From positions 3,410,001 through 3,474,000 of the forward strand of contig NZ_CP113519.1 in NCBI RefSeq assembly GCF_026723825.1: a stretch of DNA of 64,000 bases, read 5' to 3'. This DNA is from Pseudomonas sp. GOM7 (lineage in GTDB: Bacteria; Pseudomonadota; Gammaproteobacteria; Pseudomonadales; Pseudomonadaceae). The notes beneath the pieces were generated by a model. That model was not told the origin of the DNA. It ran no database searches and saw only the letters and a list, made by a program, of their open reading frames with translations. Numbering within the stretch: the first letter of the stretch is position 1; each line of letters opens with the position of its first letter. A program made the translations under genes and the position numbers. Positions 43,827 to 52,051 of the stretch are shown one piece after another.

Positions 43827-44837
43827 ATGTTCCCAGAATCAGCCACCCTCCCCGTTACCACGCGCCCTGCCCTGTCCCGCCGCTTTTCCGTAGCGCCGAT
43901 GATGGACTGGACGGATCGCCACTGCCGCTACTTCCTGCGCCAGTTGTCACGCCATGCCCTGCTCTACACCGAGATGGTCACCACCGGCGCGCTGATCCAT
44001 GGCGACCGTGAGCGCTTCCTGCGTTACAACGAGTGCGAACACCCGCTGGCGCTGCAACTGGGCGGCAGCAACCCGCAGGACCTGGCGACCTGCGCGAAGA
44101 TGGCCGAGGAACAGGGTTACGACGAGGTCAATCTGAACGTCGGCTGCCCCAGTGACCGGGTGCAGAACAACATGATCGGTGCCTGCCTGATGGGCCATCC
44201 GGCGCTGGTGGCCGACTGCGTGAAGGCCATGCAGGACGCCGTGAGCATCCCGGTGACGGTCAAGCACCGCATCGGTATCAATGGCCGCGACAGCTATACC
44301 GAGCTGTGCGACTTCGTCGGCCAGGTGCGCGAGGCCGGCTGCCGCAGCTTCACCGTGCATGCGCGCATCGCCATCCTCGAAGGGCTGTCGCCCAAGGAAA
44401 ACCGCGAGATTCCGCCGCTGCGCTACGACGTGGCGGCACAGCTCAAGCAGGACTTCCCCGACCTGGAGATCATCCTCAATGGCGGCATCAAGACCCTGGA
44501 GGAATGCGAGCAGCACCTGCAGACCTTCGATGGCGTGATGCTCGGCCGCGAGGCCTACCACAACCCCTACCTGCTGGTGCAGGTGGATCAGCGCCTGTTC
44601 GGCGCGGCAGGCAACGGCATCACCCGCCTGGACGCCCTGCTCGCCATGCGCCCATACGTGGAGCAGCACCTGCGCGAGGGCGGCAACCTGCACCATATCA
44701 GCCGTCATGTGCTGGGCCTTGCCCAGGGCTTTCCAGGCGCGCGGCGCTTTCGTCAGTTGCTGTCGACCGACCTGAACAAGGTGCAGGATCCACTGGGCCT
44801 GTTCGATCAGGCCGCCGAGCTGCTGCGCGGGCACTGA
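43827..44837 (+). CDS. dusA: tRNA-dihydrouridine(20/20a) synthase
   Basis: A 336-residue FMN-dependent TIM-barrel enzyme: [43 protein letters not shown] with the catalytic Cys (near 107), RIGIN and [12 protein letters not shown]. The [11 protein letters not shown] block marks DusA. It reduces U20/U20a in the tRNA D-loop. Followed by a convergent Fur-like gene overlapping its last 31 bp. Confidence 0.95.
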   Translation: MFPESATLPVTTRPALSRRFSVAPMMDWTDRHCRYFLRQLSRHALLYTEMVTTGALIHGDRERFLRYNECEHPLALQLGGSNPQDLATCAKMAEEQGYDEVNLNVGCPSDRVQNNMIGACLMGHPALVADCVKAMQDAVSIPVTVKHRIGINGRDSYTELCDFVGQVREAGCRSFTVHARIAILEGLSPKENREIPPLRYDVAAQLKQDFPDLEIILNGGIKTLEECEQHLQTFDGVMLGREAYHNPYLLVQVDQRLFGAAGNGITRLDALLAMRPYVEQHLREGGNLHHISRHVLGLAQGFPGARRFRQLLSTDLNKVQDPLGLFDQAAELLRGH

Positions 44838-45130
44838 CCCTCGACGCTCAGGCGATAGCGGCTACGCCCGGTAGCCTCGACCAGGCCGTGCGTCTGCATG
44901 CGCCGCAGCACCTGGCGCACGCTGACCAGCGACAGCGGCTCGCCCGCCTCGCTCAGGCGGCGGTGCAGCTCACGGCTGGGCAGCCCCTGCTCGCCAGCCC
45001 CATGCAGCATCTCCACCACCTTCAGGCGCGGCATGCTGAAGCGCAGCCCGGCAGCCTGCAGCCATTGCCGACAGCGCTGGTTGTCCGGCACGCTGGCGAT
45101 TGAACGAGAAGGCGGGGTCTGGGTCGACAT
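44807..45130 (-). CDS. Short Fur-like winged-helix protein
   Basis: A 107-residue protein whose helix-turn-helix block [25 protein letters not shown]...[36 protein letters not shown] resembles the DNA-binding domain of Fur-family repressors. It ends where Fur's C-terminal metal-binding and dimer domain should begin, so it lacks the His/Cys ligands. It may bind DNA without metal sensing. It overlaps dusA tail to tail by 31 bp. ATG 45130. Confidence 0.65.
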   Translation of the reverse strand: MSTQTPPSRSIASVPDNQRCRQWLQAAGLRFSMPRLKVVEMLHGAGEQGLPSRELHRRLSEAGEPLSLVSVRQVLRRMQTHGLVEATGRSRYRLSVEGQCPRSSSAA

Positions 45131-45323
45131 GTTCGGGCTCCTGGGTTGCTCGTTGAAGGTCGGCTCCACCGACCCAGGCGCATTTCATGCGCCGTCTTAT
45201 ACAAAGACGAACGAGCAGGCCAAAAGCACCATCGGCACCGATGAACTTCCTCGGCAGGCTGACCGTTGAGCGCGCGCAGCGCCTCGGGTATGGTCAGTGC
45301 ATCCGCAACGACAAGGCTCCGTC

Positions 45324-46250
45324 ATGACCTCCAAGCTGGAACGACTCAAGCAATTCACCACCGTGGTCGCCGATACCGGCGATCTCGACGCCATCGCCCG
45401 CCTGCAACCGGTGGACGCCACCACCAACCCCTCGCTGCTGCTCAAGGCCGCGGCCCTGCCCCGCTACGCCGACCTGCTGAGCCAGGCCGTCGGCGCCAGC
45501 CAGGGTGACCTAGGCCTGGCCTGCGACCATTTCGCCGTGGCCGTGGGCCAGGAAATCCTCAAGGTCATTCCGGGGCGTATCTCCACCGAAGTGGATGCGC
45601 GCCTGTCGTTCGACACCGCCGCCACCCTGAACCGCGCGGAACGCCTGATCGGCCTGTACGAGAAGGCCGGCATCGGCCGCGAGCGCGTGCTGATCAAGAT
45701 CGCCTCGACCTGGGAGGGCATCCGCGCTGCCGAGCAACTGGAGAAAGCCGGCATCCAGACCAACCTCACCCTGCTGTTCGCCTTCGCCCAGGCCCAGGCC
45801 TGCGCCGATGCCGGGGTGTTCCTCATCTCGCCGTTCGTCGGCCGCATCTACGACTGGTACAAGAAGGCCGAAGGTCGTGACTTCGCAGGCAGCGAGGATC
45901 CGGGCGTGCAATCGGTCACGCGCATCTACGACTACTACAAGGCCAATGGCTACGACACCGTGGTGATGGGTGCGAGCTTCCGCAATATCGGCCAGATCGA
46001 GGCGCTGGCCGGTTGCGATCGCCTGACCATCAGCCCCGAGCTGTTGCAGCAACTGGCCGAAGACGAAGGCGCGCTCGAGCGCCAGCTCGCTCCGGGCGCC
46101 ACTGGCGAGCCGCGCCAGAGCCTGGATGAAAGTGCCTTCCGCTGGGCGTTGAACGAAGACGCCATGGCCACCGAAAAGCTGGCCGAAGGCATCCGCCAGT
46201 TCGCCCGCGATCAGGAAAAGCTCGAAGCGCTGCTGGCCGCCAAGGCTTGA
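45324..46250 (+). CDS. tal: Transaldolase
   Basis: A 308-residue transaldolase. Schiff-base Lys is in [31 protein letters not shown] (near residue 131), with [13 protein letters not shown] at the start and [13 protein letters not shown] further on. It exchanges dihydroxyacetone units in the pentose phosphate pathway. ATG 45324 gives [11 protein letters not shown], the TalB start. Strong terminator follows. Confidence 0.95.
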   Translation: MTSKLERLKQFTTVVADTGDLDAIARLQPVDATTNPSLLLKAAALPRYADLLSQAVGASQGDLGLACDHFAVAVGQEILKVIPGRISTEVDARLSFDTAATLNRAERLIGLYEKAGIGRERVLIKIASTWEGIRAAEQLEKAGIQTNLTLLFAFAQAQACADAGVFLISPFVGRIYDWYKKAEGRDFAGSEDPGVQSVTRIYDYYKANGYDTVVMGASFRNIGQIEALAGCDRLTISPELLQQLAEDEGALERQLAPGATGEPRQSLDESAFRWALNEDAMATEKLAEGIRQFARDQEKLEALLAAKA

Positions 46251-46253
46251 ACG

Positions 46254-46286
46254 AAAAGGGGCGTCAGCCAAGCTGACGCCCCTTTT
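46254..46286. terminator. Bidirectional terminator after tal
   Basis: GGGGCGTCAGC / GCTGACGCCCC give a perfect 11-bp stem with CAA loop, flanked by AAAA and TTTT, so it can stop transcription from tal and from the opposite strand. Confidence 0.88.
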
Positions 46287-46292
46287 CAACTC

Positions 46293-46358
46293 CGTAGGGT
46301 GCGCCGTGCGCACCAATCGCTCGCTGTACGAGAATCGGTGCGCACAGCGCACCCTACG
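46293..46358. repeat. Imperfect inverted repeat with 22-bp arms
   Basis: The arm at 46293-46314 (CGTAGGGTGCGC...) and that at 46337-46358 (...GCGCACCCTACG) match at 21 of 22 positions around a 22-bp centre. It resembles short REP-type mobile repeats of pseudomonads and lies between tal and the STAS gene. Confidence 0.7.
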
Positions 46359-46368
46359 CGGGAAAAAC

Positions 46369-46863
46369 TCAGTGCCGCTCCAGCGCGTTGACCAGATCGT
46401 GGAAGGCGGCGCGGTTGGAATCGTTCAGGCCCATGAGGATACGGTGCGCCTCCAGTACCTTGGCCTTCACCACTTCCTCGGACTGATCTTGCGAGGGCAG
46501 ATCGTCCAGGCACTCAGGACAGGGCGCGGGGCCTTCGACGATATTGAATACCTGATCGAAGCCCATGGACTGCAACAGCCGGGTGATGTCGTCGTGAGTG
46601 GTCACCACGGTGGGCAGCAGGCCAACTTTCTGCCGCGACAGGATGGACAGCTTGGCCAGCAGGCCAAGGGTGGTGCTATCGATACTGCGGGTTTCGGTCA
46701 GGTCGATGACGATGGCCGAAAAATTCAACGCGGTAAAAATCTTTTCAATCGTGGCATCCAGTGCCGAGCACAGCGTCAGACGAACTTCCCCGACGAACTT
46801 GAGGACGAACGTGCCATCCTGCTCAGCGAATTGGATACGACCGGGGCTCATCCCAGGGTTCAT
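46369..46863 (-). CDS. rssC: STAS-domain anti-sigma-factor antagonist (RssC-like)
   Basis: A 164-residue protein with a STAS core: KFVGEVRLTLCSALDATIEKIF, IVIDLTETRSIDSTTLGLLAKLSI, where Ser near 61-62 is the probable phosphorylation site. A C-terminal extension of about 60 residues contains CPECL and helices. In partner switching such a protein, when dephosphorylated, binds an anti-sigma factor. It is coupled by a 4-bp overlap to the PP2C-type response regulator upstream, its likely phosphatase. Symbol follows the P. aeruginosa pair by memory. Confidence 0.75.
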   Translation of the reverse strand: MNPGMSPGRIQFAEQDGTFVLKFVGEVRLTLCSALDATIEKIFTALNFSAIVIDLTETRSIDSTTLGLLAKLSILSRQKVGLLPTVVTTHDDITRLLQSMGFDQVFNIVEGPAPCPECLDDLPSQDQSEEVVKAKVLEAHRILMGLNDSNRAAFHDLVNALERH

Positions 46864-48044
46864 GCAAGGTTCCTGCTCAACACCAGCAAGGCAATATCAT
46901 CCGGCATCTCGCCCAGATTGGCCAGACCGAGAACTTGACGCAGCCCGTTCAAGGTACCGCCAGCCTGGCTAACCAGTTGAGGCAGCGCCAGTTCCTTCTC
47001 TTTCAGCGTAGCACCCGGTAACAGATCGAGGATGCCGTCGGAGAGCAAGGTCAGGCTGAACGCCTCCGGCAGCTCCATCACCAGATCGCCGTACTCGGCC
47101 TCCTCGAACAGGCCCACCGGCAAGCCACGACCCTCCAGGTAGCGCGCCTGGCCCTTCTCGAACAACACCGGCAGCGGCAGATGTCCACCGATGCTGTAGG
47201 TCAGGGTGCCCTTCTCCTGGTCGATCACCCCGCCAAGCATGGTCACGTGCTTGCCCAGCTTGCAGTTGATCAGGCCACGGTTGATGTGCCCGAGCACATC
47301 GGAGGGCTTGAACTCGGGCAAGGTGCCGCCGCGGCGCCACTCGTAGAGCAGACGCGTGGTCATGAACTTGAGCAGCACGGTGACGAAGGCCGAGGAAGCG
47401 CCATGCCCGGACACATCGGCCAGGTAGAAGGCGATACGCCGTTCGTCGATGCGGAAGTAGTCGACGAAATCACCGGACAGGTACAGCGACGGGATGATCT
47501 GGTGGGCGAAGTTCAGGTCGTCGACCTGCCAGGGCGTTACCGGCAGCATGTTCATCTGCACCTGACGACCGGCGTTCTGGTCTTCCTGCAGCAGGTGCAG
47601 GCTGGCCTGCAGCTCACGGTTGGCCGCTTCCAGCTCTTCGCGGTAACGCTGGTTCTCCTGGCGCAAGCGATAGCGGTCGAGCGCACGGCGCACCGAGTGC
47701 TCAAGCACGGCCAGGTCTTCCAGGGGCTTGATCAGGTAATCGGCGGCACCGAGGCGTAGCGCCTCCACCGCATCGCTCATCACGCCAGCACCGGACACCA
47801 CGATGACCGGTACCTCGACGCCCATGGCGTTGATTCGGCGAATGAGTTCAAGGCCGTCGACCTGCGGCATGCGCAGGTCGCAGATCATCAGATCGGGCTT
47901 GGCCTGCTGAAACACCTCCAGCCCTTGCAGGCCGTTGTTGGCCTGCAATACCTCGAAACCACTGTCTTCGAGATAGGCCGCGAGGCTTGCACGCACGACA
48001 TCGTCGTCGTCGATGATCAGCAAAGTGGCACTGGTTTTGTGCAT
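46860..48044 (-). CDS. rssB: Response regulator with PP2C (SpoIIE-type) phosphatase domain (RssB-like)
   Basis: A 394-residue protein: receiver domain (1-125) with acidic pocket LLIIDDDDVV and phospho-acceptor Asp in DLMICDLRMPQVDG (near 57), coiled coil at about 130-160 (RLRQENQRYREELEAANREL), then a SpoIIE-type phosphatase (about 190-390) with FRIDERRIAFYLADVSGHGASSAFVT and LLSDGILDL metal ligands. Phosphorylation should switch its activity on the STAS protein made from the overlapping gene. In P. aeruginosa the pair affects RpoS activity. Confidence 0.85.
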   Translation of the reverse strand: MHKTSATLLIIDDDDVVRASLAAYLEDSGFEVLQANNGLQGLEVFQQAKPDLMICDLRMPQVDGLELIRRINAMGVEVPVIVVSGAGVMSDAVEALRLGAADYLIKPLEDLAVLEHSVRRALDRYRLRQENQRYREELEAANRELQASLHLLQEDQNAGRQVQMNMLPVTPWQVDDLNFAHQIIPSLYLSGDFVDYFRIDERRIAFYLADVSGHGASSAFVTVLLKFMTTRLLYEWRRGGTLPEFKPSDVLGHINRGLINCKLGKHVTMLGGVIDQEKGTLTYSIGGHLPLPVLFEKGQARYLEGRGLPVGLFEEAEYGDLVMELPEAFSLTLLSDGILDLLPGATLKEKELALPQLVSQAGGTLNGLRQVLGLANLGEMPDDIALLVLSRNLA

Positions 48045-48256
48045 GGGTCATCCAGGCAAACTGCGCCGGAGCAATAGGATTGCAGCCAAGGCGCAGCGCC
48101 GCGAAAGGGGTGCCAGGGCAATTTCAAGGGGCAGACGGTACTCCCATCCGCCGGGCGATTCAAGCCGGTGCCGGTCGTCGTTCGGTGGCTTTACAGGGTA
48201 AATCGGCGGGGGTTATAAGGGCCGGTAGGACAAAACACAAGCAGAGGGCAGCGTCC

Positions 48257-48556
48257 ATGAGTCAGAACGATCGAGCGTACAGCGAGAAGCGCGACTTCAT
48301 CCGCATGCGGCTGGAAACACCGGTTACGCTGCACCATGCTGGCGGTGAAACACCGGCAATGTGCCTGGATCTGTCGAGTACCGGCATGCAAATCGAGGCC
48401 GAAGTGCAGCTCACCATGGGCAGCAAGGTGCGTGTGCACATCCCATCCGACCACAACGAACTGGCAGGCCTGGATGCCGAGGCCGAAGTGGTGCGCGTCA
48501 GCGACCTGGGTGACGGCCGGCAATCCCTGGGCCTAGCCATCATCTCGATGAGCTGA
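48257..48556 (+). CDS. PilZ-domain protein
   Basis: A 99-residue single PilZ domain. The c-di-GMP signature RxxxR appears as EKRDFIRMRLETPV and the D/NxSxxG part as CLDLSSTGMQI; VRVHIPSDHNELAGLDAEAEVV follows. It likely senses c-di-GMP alone and signals to a partner. ATG 48257. Terminator follows at 48571. Confidence 0.88.
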   Translation: MSQNDRAYSEKRDFIRMRLETPVTLHHAGGETPAMCLDLSSTGMQIEAEVQLTMGSKVRVHIPSDHNELAGLDAEAEVVRVSDLGDGRQSLGLAIISMS

Positions 48557-48570
48557 AACGCCTGGCAACG

Positions 48571-48597
48571 AAAAAGGCGGCTCGAAGCCGCCTTTTT
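48571..48597. terminator. Bidirectional terminator between PilZ gene and mlaA
   Basis: GGCGGCT / AGCCGCC 7-bp stem, CGA loop, flanked by AAAAA and TTTTT, between two converging genes. Confidence 0.9.
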
Positions 48598-48611
48598 CAT
48601 GTTCACAGCAA

Positions 48612-49313
48612 TCAGAAATCGTCTTCGACCTGCCCATCCTTGATCTTGAACTCGCGCGTCTGCAAGTAGGCGTTGCGGATGAAGGTGTACTTGTCGCCAC
48701 TGATCAGACGCTCGGCCTTCAGCAGGCTGGCGCGGGTATCGATCACCTCCACGCCACGCGTCACGTTGCGGGTGGGGACGTGATCCATGTAGGGATAGGG
48801 CGTGAGGAAGCTATCCGGTACACGACCACCCGCATCGCGCACGGTGCTCGGGCCGAGGAAGGGAATGACCAGATACGGGCCGCTGTCGACGCCCCAGACG
48901 CCGAGGGTCTGGCCGAAATCCTCGTCGCTCTTGGCCAAGCCCATGTGCCTGGCCACATCGAAGAAACCCAGCAGGCCGAAAGTGGTGTTGAAGATCAGAC
49001 GGCTGGTATCGACGCCGGCGTCATGCAATTTACCCTGCAAAAGGTTGTTGGCCAGATTGCCGACATCGCCGATATTGCCGAAGACATTGTGCACCCCATC
49101 CTCGAGGAATTGCGGCGTGACGGCCTGATACCCCTGCGCCACGGGCTTGAGCGCGTAAGTGTCGAGGGTATCGTTGAAGCGGAACATGGCGCGATTGAAG
49201 CCCTCCCAGGGGTCTTCTTCCGTGGCGGCCTGACCCATGCCAGGCAGCAGCGCACCGACCAGCAGCATCAGGCTGCCCAGGCGCGCCATCCAGCGAGCAC
49301 CGTTCACATGCAT
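48612..49313 (-). CDS. mlaA: MlaA (VacJ) outer-membrane lipid asymmetry lipoprotein-type protein
   Basis: A 233-residue exported protein with signal MARLGSLMLLVGALLPGMGQA and the MlaA blocks EDPWEGFNRAMFRFNDTLD, VFGNIGDVGNLANNLLQGK, RLIFNTTFGLLGFFDVA, and DFGQTLGVWGVDSGPYLVIPFLGPSTVRDAGG. MlaA removes misplaced phospholipids from the outer leaflet with the Mla system. There is no lipobox Cys after the signal, unlike E. coli, so it may be soluble or anchored otherwise. Confidence 0.93.
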   Translation of the reverse strand: MHVNGARWMARLGSLMLLVGALLPGMGQAATEEDPWEGFNRAMFRFNDTLDTYALKPVAQGYQAVTPQFLEDGVHNVFGNIGDVGNLANNLLQGKLHDAGVDTSRLIFNTTFGLLGFFDVARHMGLAKSDEDFGQTLGVWGVDSGPYLVIPFLGPSTVRDAGGRVPDSFLTPYPYMDHVPTRNVTRGVEVIDTRASLLKAERLISGDKYTFIRNAYLQTREFKIKDGQVEDDF

Positions 49314-49412
49314 TGATTCTCTCCTTGAGGAAAAGGTAGCCGCACCAGCGGCCTGAAAGCCGCGCAGTATAAAACCTGAAGCCCAGATTGGGCAGCATAG
49401 CGGAGATTGGCG

Positions 49413-49823
49413 ATGACCGATAAGCCACTGCTACACACCGCCACGATTCCCGTGCGCTGGGGCGACATGGACAGCTATGGGCACGTCAACAACATCCTCT
49501 ACATGCAGTACCTGGAAGAAGCCCGGGTCGCCTGGTTCGAGCGTGTCTGCATCCCCATGAGTGGCGCGGCGCAAGGCCCGGTGGTGCTGCAAACCCAGCA
49601 CACCTACCTGAAACCCGTGGTGCACCCGGCTACCGTGCTGGTGGAACTGCGCGCCGGCACGGTGGGGCGCAGTAGCCTGGTCATCGAGCATCGCCTGAGC
49701 ACGCTGGAAGACCCACATACGCTCTATGGCGAAGGCTACTGCAAGTTGGTGTGGGTCGATCATGAAAGCGCCCGCCCCATCGCGCTGCCGGAACATCTGC
49801 GCGCCCTGCTCGCTGTCATCTGA
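49413..49823 (+). CDS. Acyl-CoA thioesterase (YbgC-like hotdog fold)
   Basis: A 136-residue 4HBT-family protein with RWGDMDSYGHVNNILYMQYLEEARVAWF, including the active-site Asp of this group. Start at ATG 49413, 6 bp after CGGAGA; the TTG at 49407 is too close. It lies 99 bp from mlaA on the other strand, where the order mlaA-thioesterase is conserved in pseudomonads as I recall. Confidence 0.85.
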   Translation: MTDKPLLHTATIPVRWGDMDSYGHVNNILYMQYLEEARVAWFERVCIPMSGAAQGPVVLQTQHTYLKPVVHPATVLVELRAGTVGRSSLVIEHRLSTLEDPHTLYGEGYCKLVWVDHESARPIALPEHLRALLAVI

Positions 49824-49885
49824 CCGTCACCTTTCAGTCATCCGGCAGGGCTAGAGTGATCCTGGCCCCTGTCACGGATGCTCTC

Positions 49886-50605
49886 ATGCCACATTCCCCC
49901 CCTACCGCTCTGTTGTTCGAGCTTTCCGGCTGCCTGGTCGACTTCGGCGCACGCACCCTGCCAACCGCGCTGCAGCGCCTCTACCCGGAGCACACACTAC
50001 CCAGCCCTACCAGCACGCCAGAGCTGGCTCTGGCCGAGCTGCTCGGTCAGGCGCCAACGAGTGCGCAACTGCAGGCCTTGCAGCAGGCCCTTAGCGAAGT
50101 GGCTGCCCCCTATGCCCAACTCACCCCCGGCAGCCAAGAGCTGCTGCAAGGCCTGGATAGAAGCGGCATCCCCTGCGCCTGGCTAGATGCCCTGCCAGGT
50201 GATGCCAGCCTGTTGCTGGCCGAACACCTGCCAACCTCCATCAGAGCCGTGCTGACGCGCCACTCAAGACCCTGGCCGGCGCCGGACAGTTGCTGGCAAG
50301 CCCTGAGCCAACTGGGTGTCGAACGCCTGGATGGCTGCATCCTCATCGCTAGCCACCCGTTGCTGCTGCAGGCCGGCCTCAACGCTGGCTGTTGGACCAT
50401 CGGCCTGGCCGTCTGCGGCCCGTTGTGCGGCCAGGCCCCGGCCGACTGGCAGGCGCTGACGGCCAGCGAGCGGGAGCGCCTGCGCGCCGAAGCCACCCTG
50501 CAGCTCTATCGCCTGGGCGTGCATTCGGTGGTGGATCACCTGGGCGAAATCGGCGCCAGCCTGGAAGATATCGGCATGCGCCGGAGCAAGGGCGAAAAGC
50601 CCTGA
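49886..50605 (+). CDS. HAD-superfamily protein with degenerate catalytic motif
   Basis: A 239-residue protein with HAD/phosphonatase-like layout. Motif I, normally DxDGTLxD, reads FELSGCLVDFG: the nucleophile Asp is Glu and the second Asp is Ser, so phosphatase activity is doubtful. Motif III/IV (VERLDGCILIASHPLLLQAGLNAGCWTIGL) also lacks the usual acidic pair. A conserved pseudo-enzyme at this chromosomal place is possible. Start chosen at ATG 49886 (MPHSPPTALLFEL). Confidence 0.65.
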   Translation: MPHSPPTALLFELSGCLVDFGARTLPTALQRLYPEHTLPSPTSTPELALAELLGQAPTSAQLQALQQALSEVAAPYAQLTPGSQELLQGLDRSGIPCAWLDALPGDASLLLAEHLPTSIRAVLTRHSRPWPAPDSCWQALSQLGVERLDGCILIASHPLLLQAGLNAGCWTIGLAVCGPLCGQAPADWQALTASERERLRAEATLQLYRLGVHSVVDHLGEIGASLEDIGMRRSKGEKP

Positions 50606-50721
50606 AGGCTTGACCCGAATCAGGCAAAGCTACCGCGCTTGGATTACCCTTGAAAGGCAGGTTGAAAACTTCCAGCATCGCCTGGGGTCAATGCCTAAGC
50701 CCATTGGACAAGGAGCACTCT

Positions 50722-50988
50722 ATGCCAGCAAACGATCTGCAGCAGCAATTGGAAGCCCTTCACCAACACCTGGCCCAGGACACGCCGCTCAGTGAAGAAG
50801 AGCGGGCATCGCTGTATCTGTTGACTCAGGAGATCGAGGTGCAACTGGCTCGCGAAGCCGCAGCAGCCCCCGACGCCACCCTGGTCGACGGTGTCAACCT
50901 GGCGGTGGAACGTTTCGAGGCCAGCCACCCTACCCTCGCCGGCACCCTGCGCAACATCATGCAAAGTCTGGCCAATATGGGAATTTGA
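50722..50988 (+). CDS. DUF4404-family small protein
   Basis: An 88-residue hydrophilic, helical protein (MPANDLQQQLEALHQHLAQD, then VNLAVERFEASHPTLAGTLRNIMQSLANMGI at the end). The C-terminal block is the DUF4404 signature as I remember it. AAGGAG precedes ATG by 6 bp, so it is clearly translated. Function unknown. Lies between the HAD-like gene and queF. Confidence 0.75.
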   Translation: MPANDLQQQLEALHQHLAQDTPLSEEERASLYLLTQEIEVQLAREAAAAPDATLVDGVNLAVERFEASHPTLAGTLRNIMQSLANMGI

Positions 50989-51011
50989 GCGGCAAGCTTC
51001 AAGCTGCAAGC
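50988..51011. repeat. REP-like unit after the DUF4404 gene
   Basis: GCGGCAAGCTTCAAGCTGC and following AAGC repeat the words of the repeats at 10139 and 12381, in the gap between two convergent genes. Confidence 0.5.
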
Positions 51012-51027
51012 CTCAAGGGCCATGCCT

Positions 51028-51858
51028 CTACTGGCGGGGCAGGCGGGCGTTTTCCGGCGTGATCGCCCCGGTGCTGCGGTACGGGTTGATGTCCAGCCCG
51101 CCGCGGCGCACGTAACGGGCGTAGACGGTCAATGACTGCGGCTGCAGCAGACGCTGCAGATCGAGGAAGATGCGCTCCACGCATTGTTCGTGAAAGTCGG
51201 CATGCTGGCGGAAGCTCACCAGGTAGGCCAGCAGGCTGGCGTGATCCAACGCCGCCCCACGATACTGCACCACCAGGCTGCCCCAGTCCGGCTGGCCGGT
51301 GACCGGGCAATTGGACTTGAGCAGATGGCTGTGCAGGCTCTCCTCCACCACGCGCCCGATGTCGCAACGCAAGAGTTCCGGCTGCGGATGATCGTACTGG
51401 CTGACGCTGATATCCAGCTCGTCGATGCACTGGCCCGGCAGCCTCGCCACGCCCTCATCCGCTACCTCCGCCAACGAACGCAGACGCACCGCCACCGGCT
51501 TGCCGGCCACGGCCGAGAGATCCCGCGCCAGCGTGGCCCGTACCTCGTCCCAGGTGGCGAAAGCCGTCTGATTCAGCGAATTGAGATAGAGCTTGAAGGA
51601 TTTCGACTCGATGATGTTCGGCGAGTCGGCCGGGATGGCGAACTCGCCGATGGCCACCACCGGCTTGCCGGAAGGCAGCAGCCAGGACAGCTCGTAGCAG
51701 TTCCAGTAATCCACGCCCCGGTATGGCAGGTTGGCGCCATCGAGGCCCAGCTCCGCCCACTTGGTGGTACGAGCGATGGGAAACAGCAGCTCGGGGCTGT
51801 ACTCGGCGATGTACTGGCTGGACTTGCCCAGCGGGGAGTGTTCGGCGGGGTGCTGCAT
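51028..51858 (-). CDS. queF: NADPH-dependent 7-cyano-7-deazaguanine reductase
   Basis: A 276-residue QueF of the long (two-domain) type. The nucleophile Cys is in [14 protein letters not shown] and the NADPH-binding block is [28 protein letters not shown] completes the active site. It reduces preQ0 to preQ1 in queuosine synthesis. ATG 51858 ([16 protein letters not shown]). Confidence 0.95.
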   Translation of the reverse strand: MQHPAEHSPLGKSSQYIAEYSPELLFPIARTTKWAELGLDGANLPYRGVDYWNCYELSWLLPSGKPVVAIGEFAIPADSPNIIESKSFKLYLNSLNQTAFATWDEVRATLARDLSAVAGKPVAVRLRSLAEVADEGVARLPGQCIDELDISVSQYDHPQPELLRCDIGRVVEESLHSHLLKSNCPVTGQPDWGSLVVQYRGAALDHASLLAYLVSFRQHADFHEQCVERIFLDLQRLLQPQSLTVYARYVRRGGLDINPYRSTGAITPENARLPRQ

Positions 51859-51993
51859 GGTGCGCAATCCAGGGTGGCGAAAAACCGGCCGAGTTTAGCC
51901 GGTTGGCCGCCACGTCGCACCCGCGAAGCACCCTGCAGACCACTCATAGGAGCGATCAGCAACCCGACGGGCCGCAGGCTGCAGTTTTGGAGC

Positions 51994-52042
51994 CCGGATG
52001 CAATCCGGGAAGGCTGCACCCGGCATCCCGGATTGCATCCGG
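51994..52042. repeat. REP-type palindrome, family with 56261-56318
   Basis: CCGGATGCAATCCGGGA (51994-52010) and its exact reverse complement (52026-52042) flank 15 bp. A related unit occurs at 56261-56318. It lies between queF and the RND gene ends. Confidence 0.75.
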
Positions 52043-52051
52043 ACTACGGCT

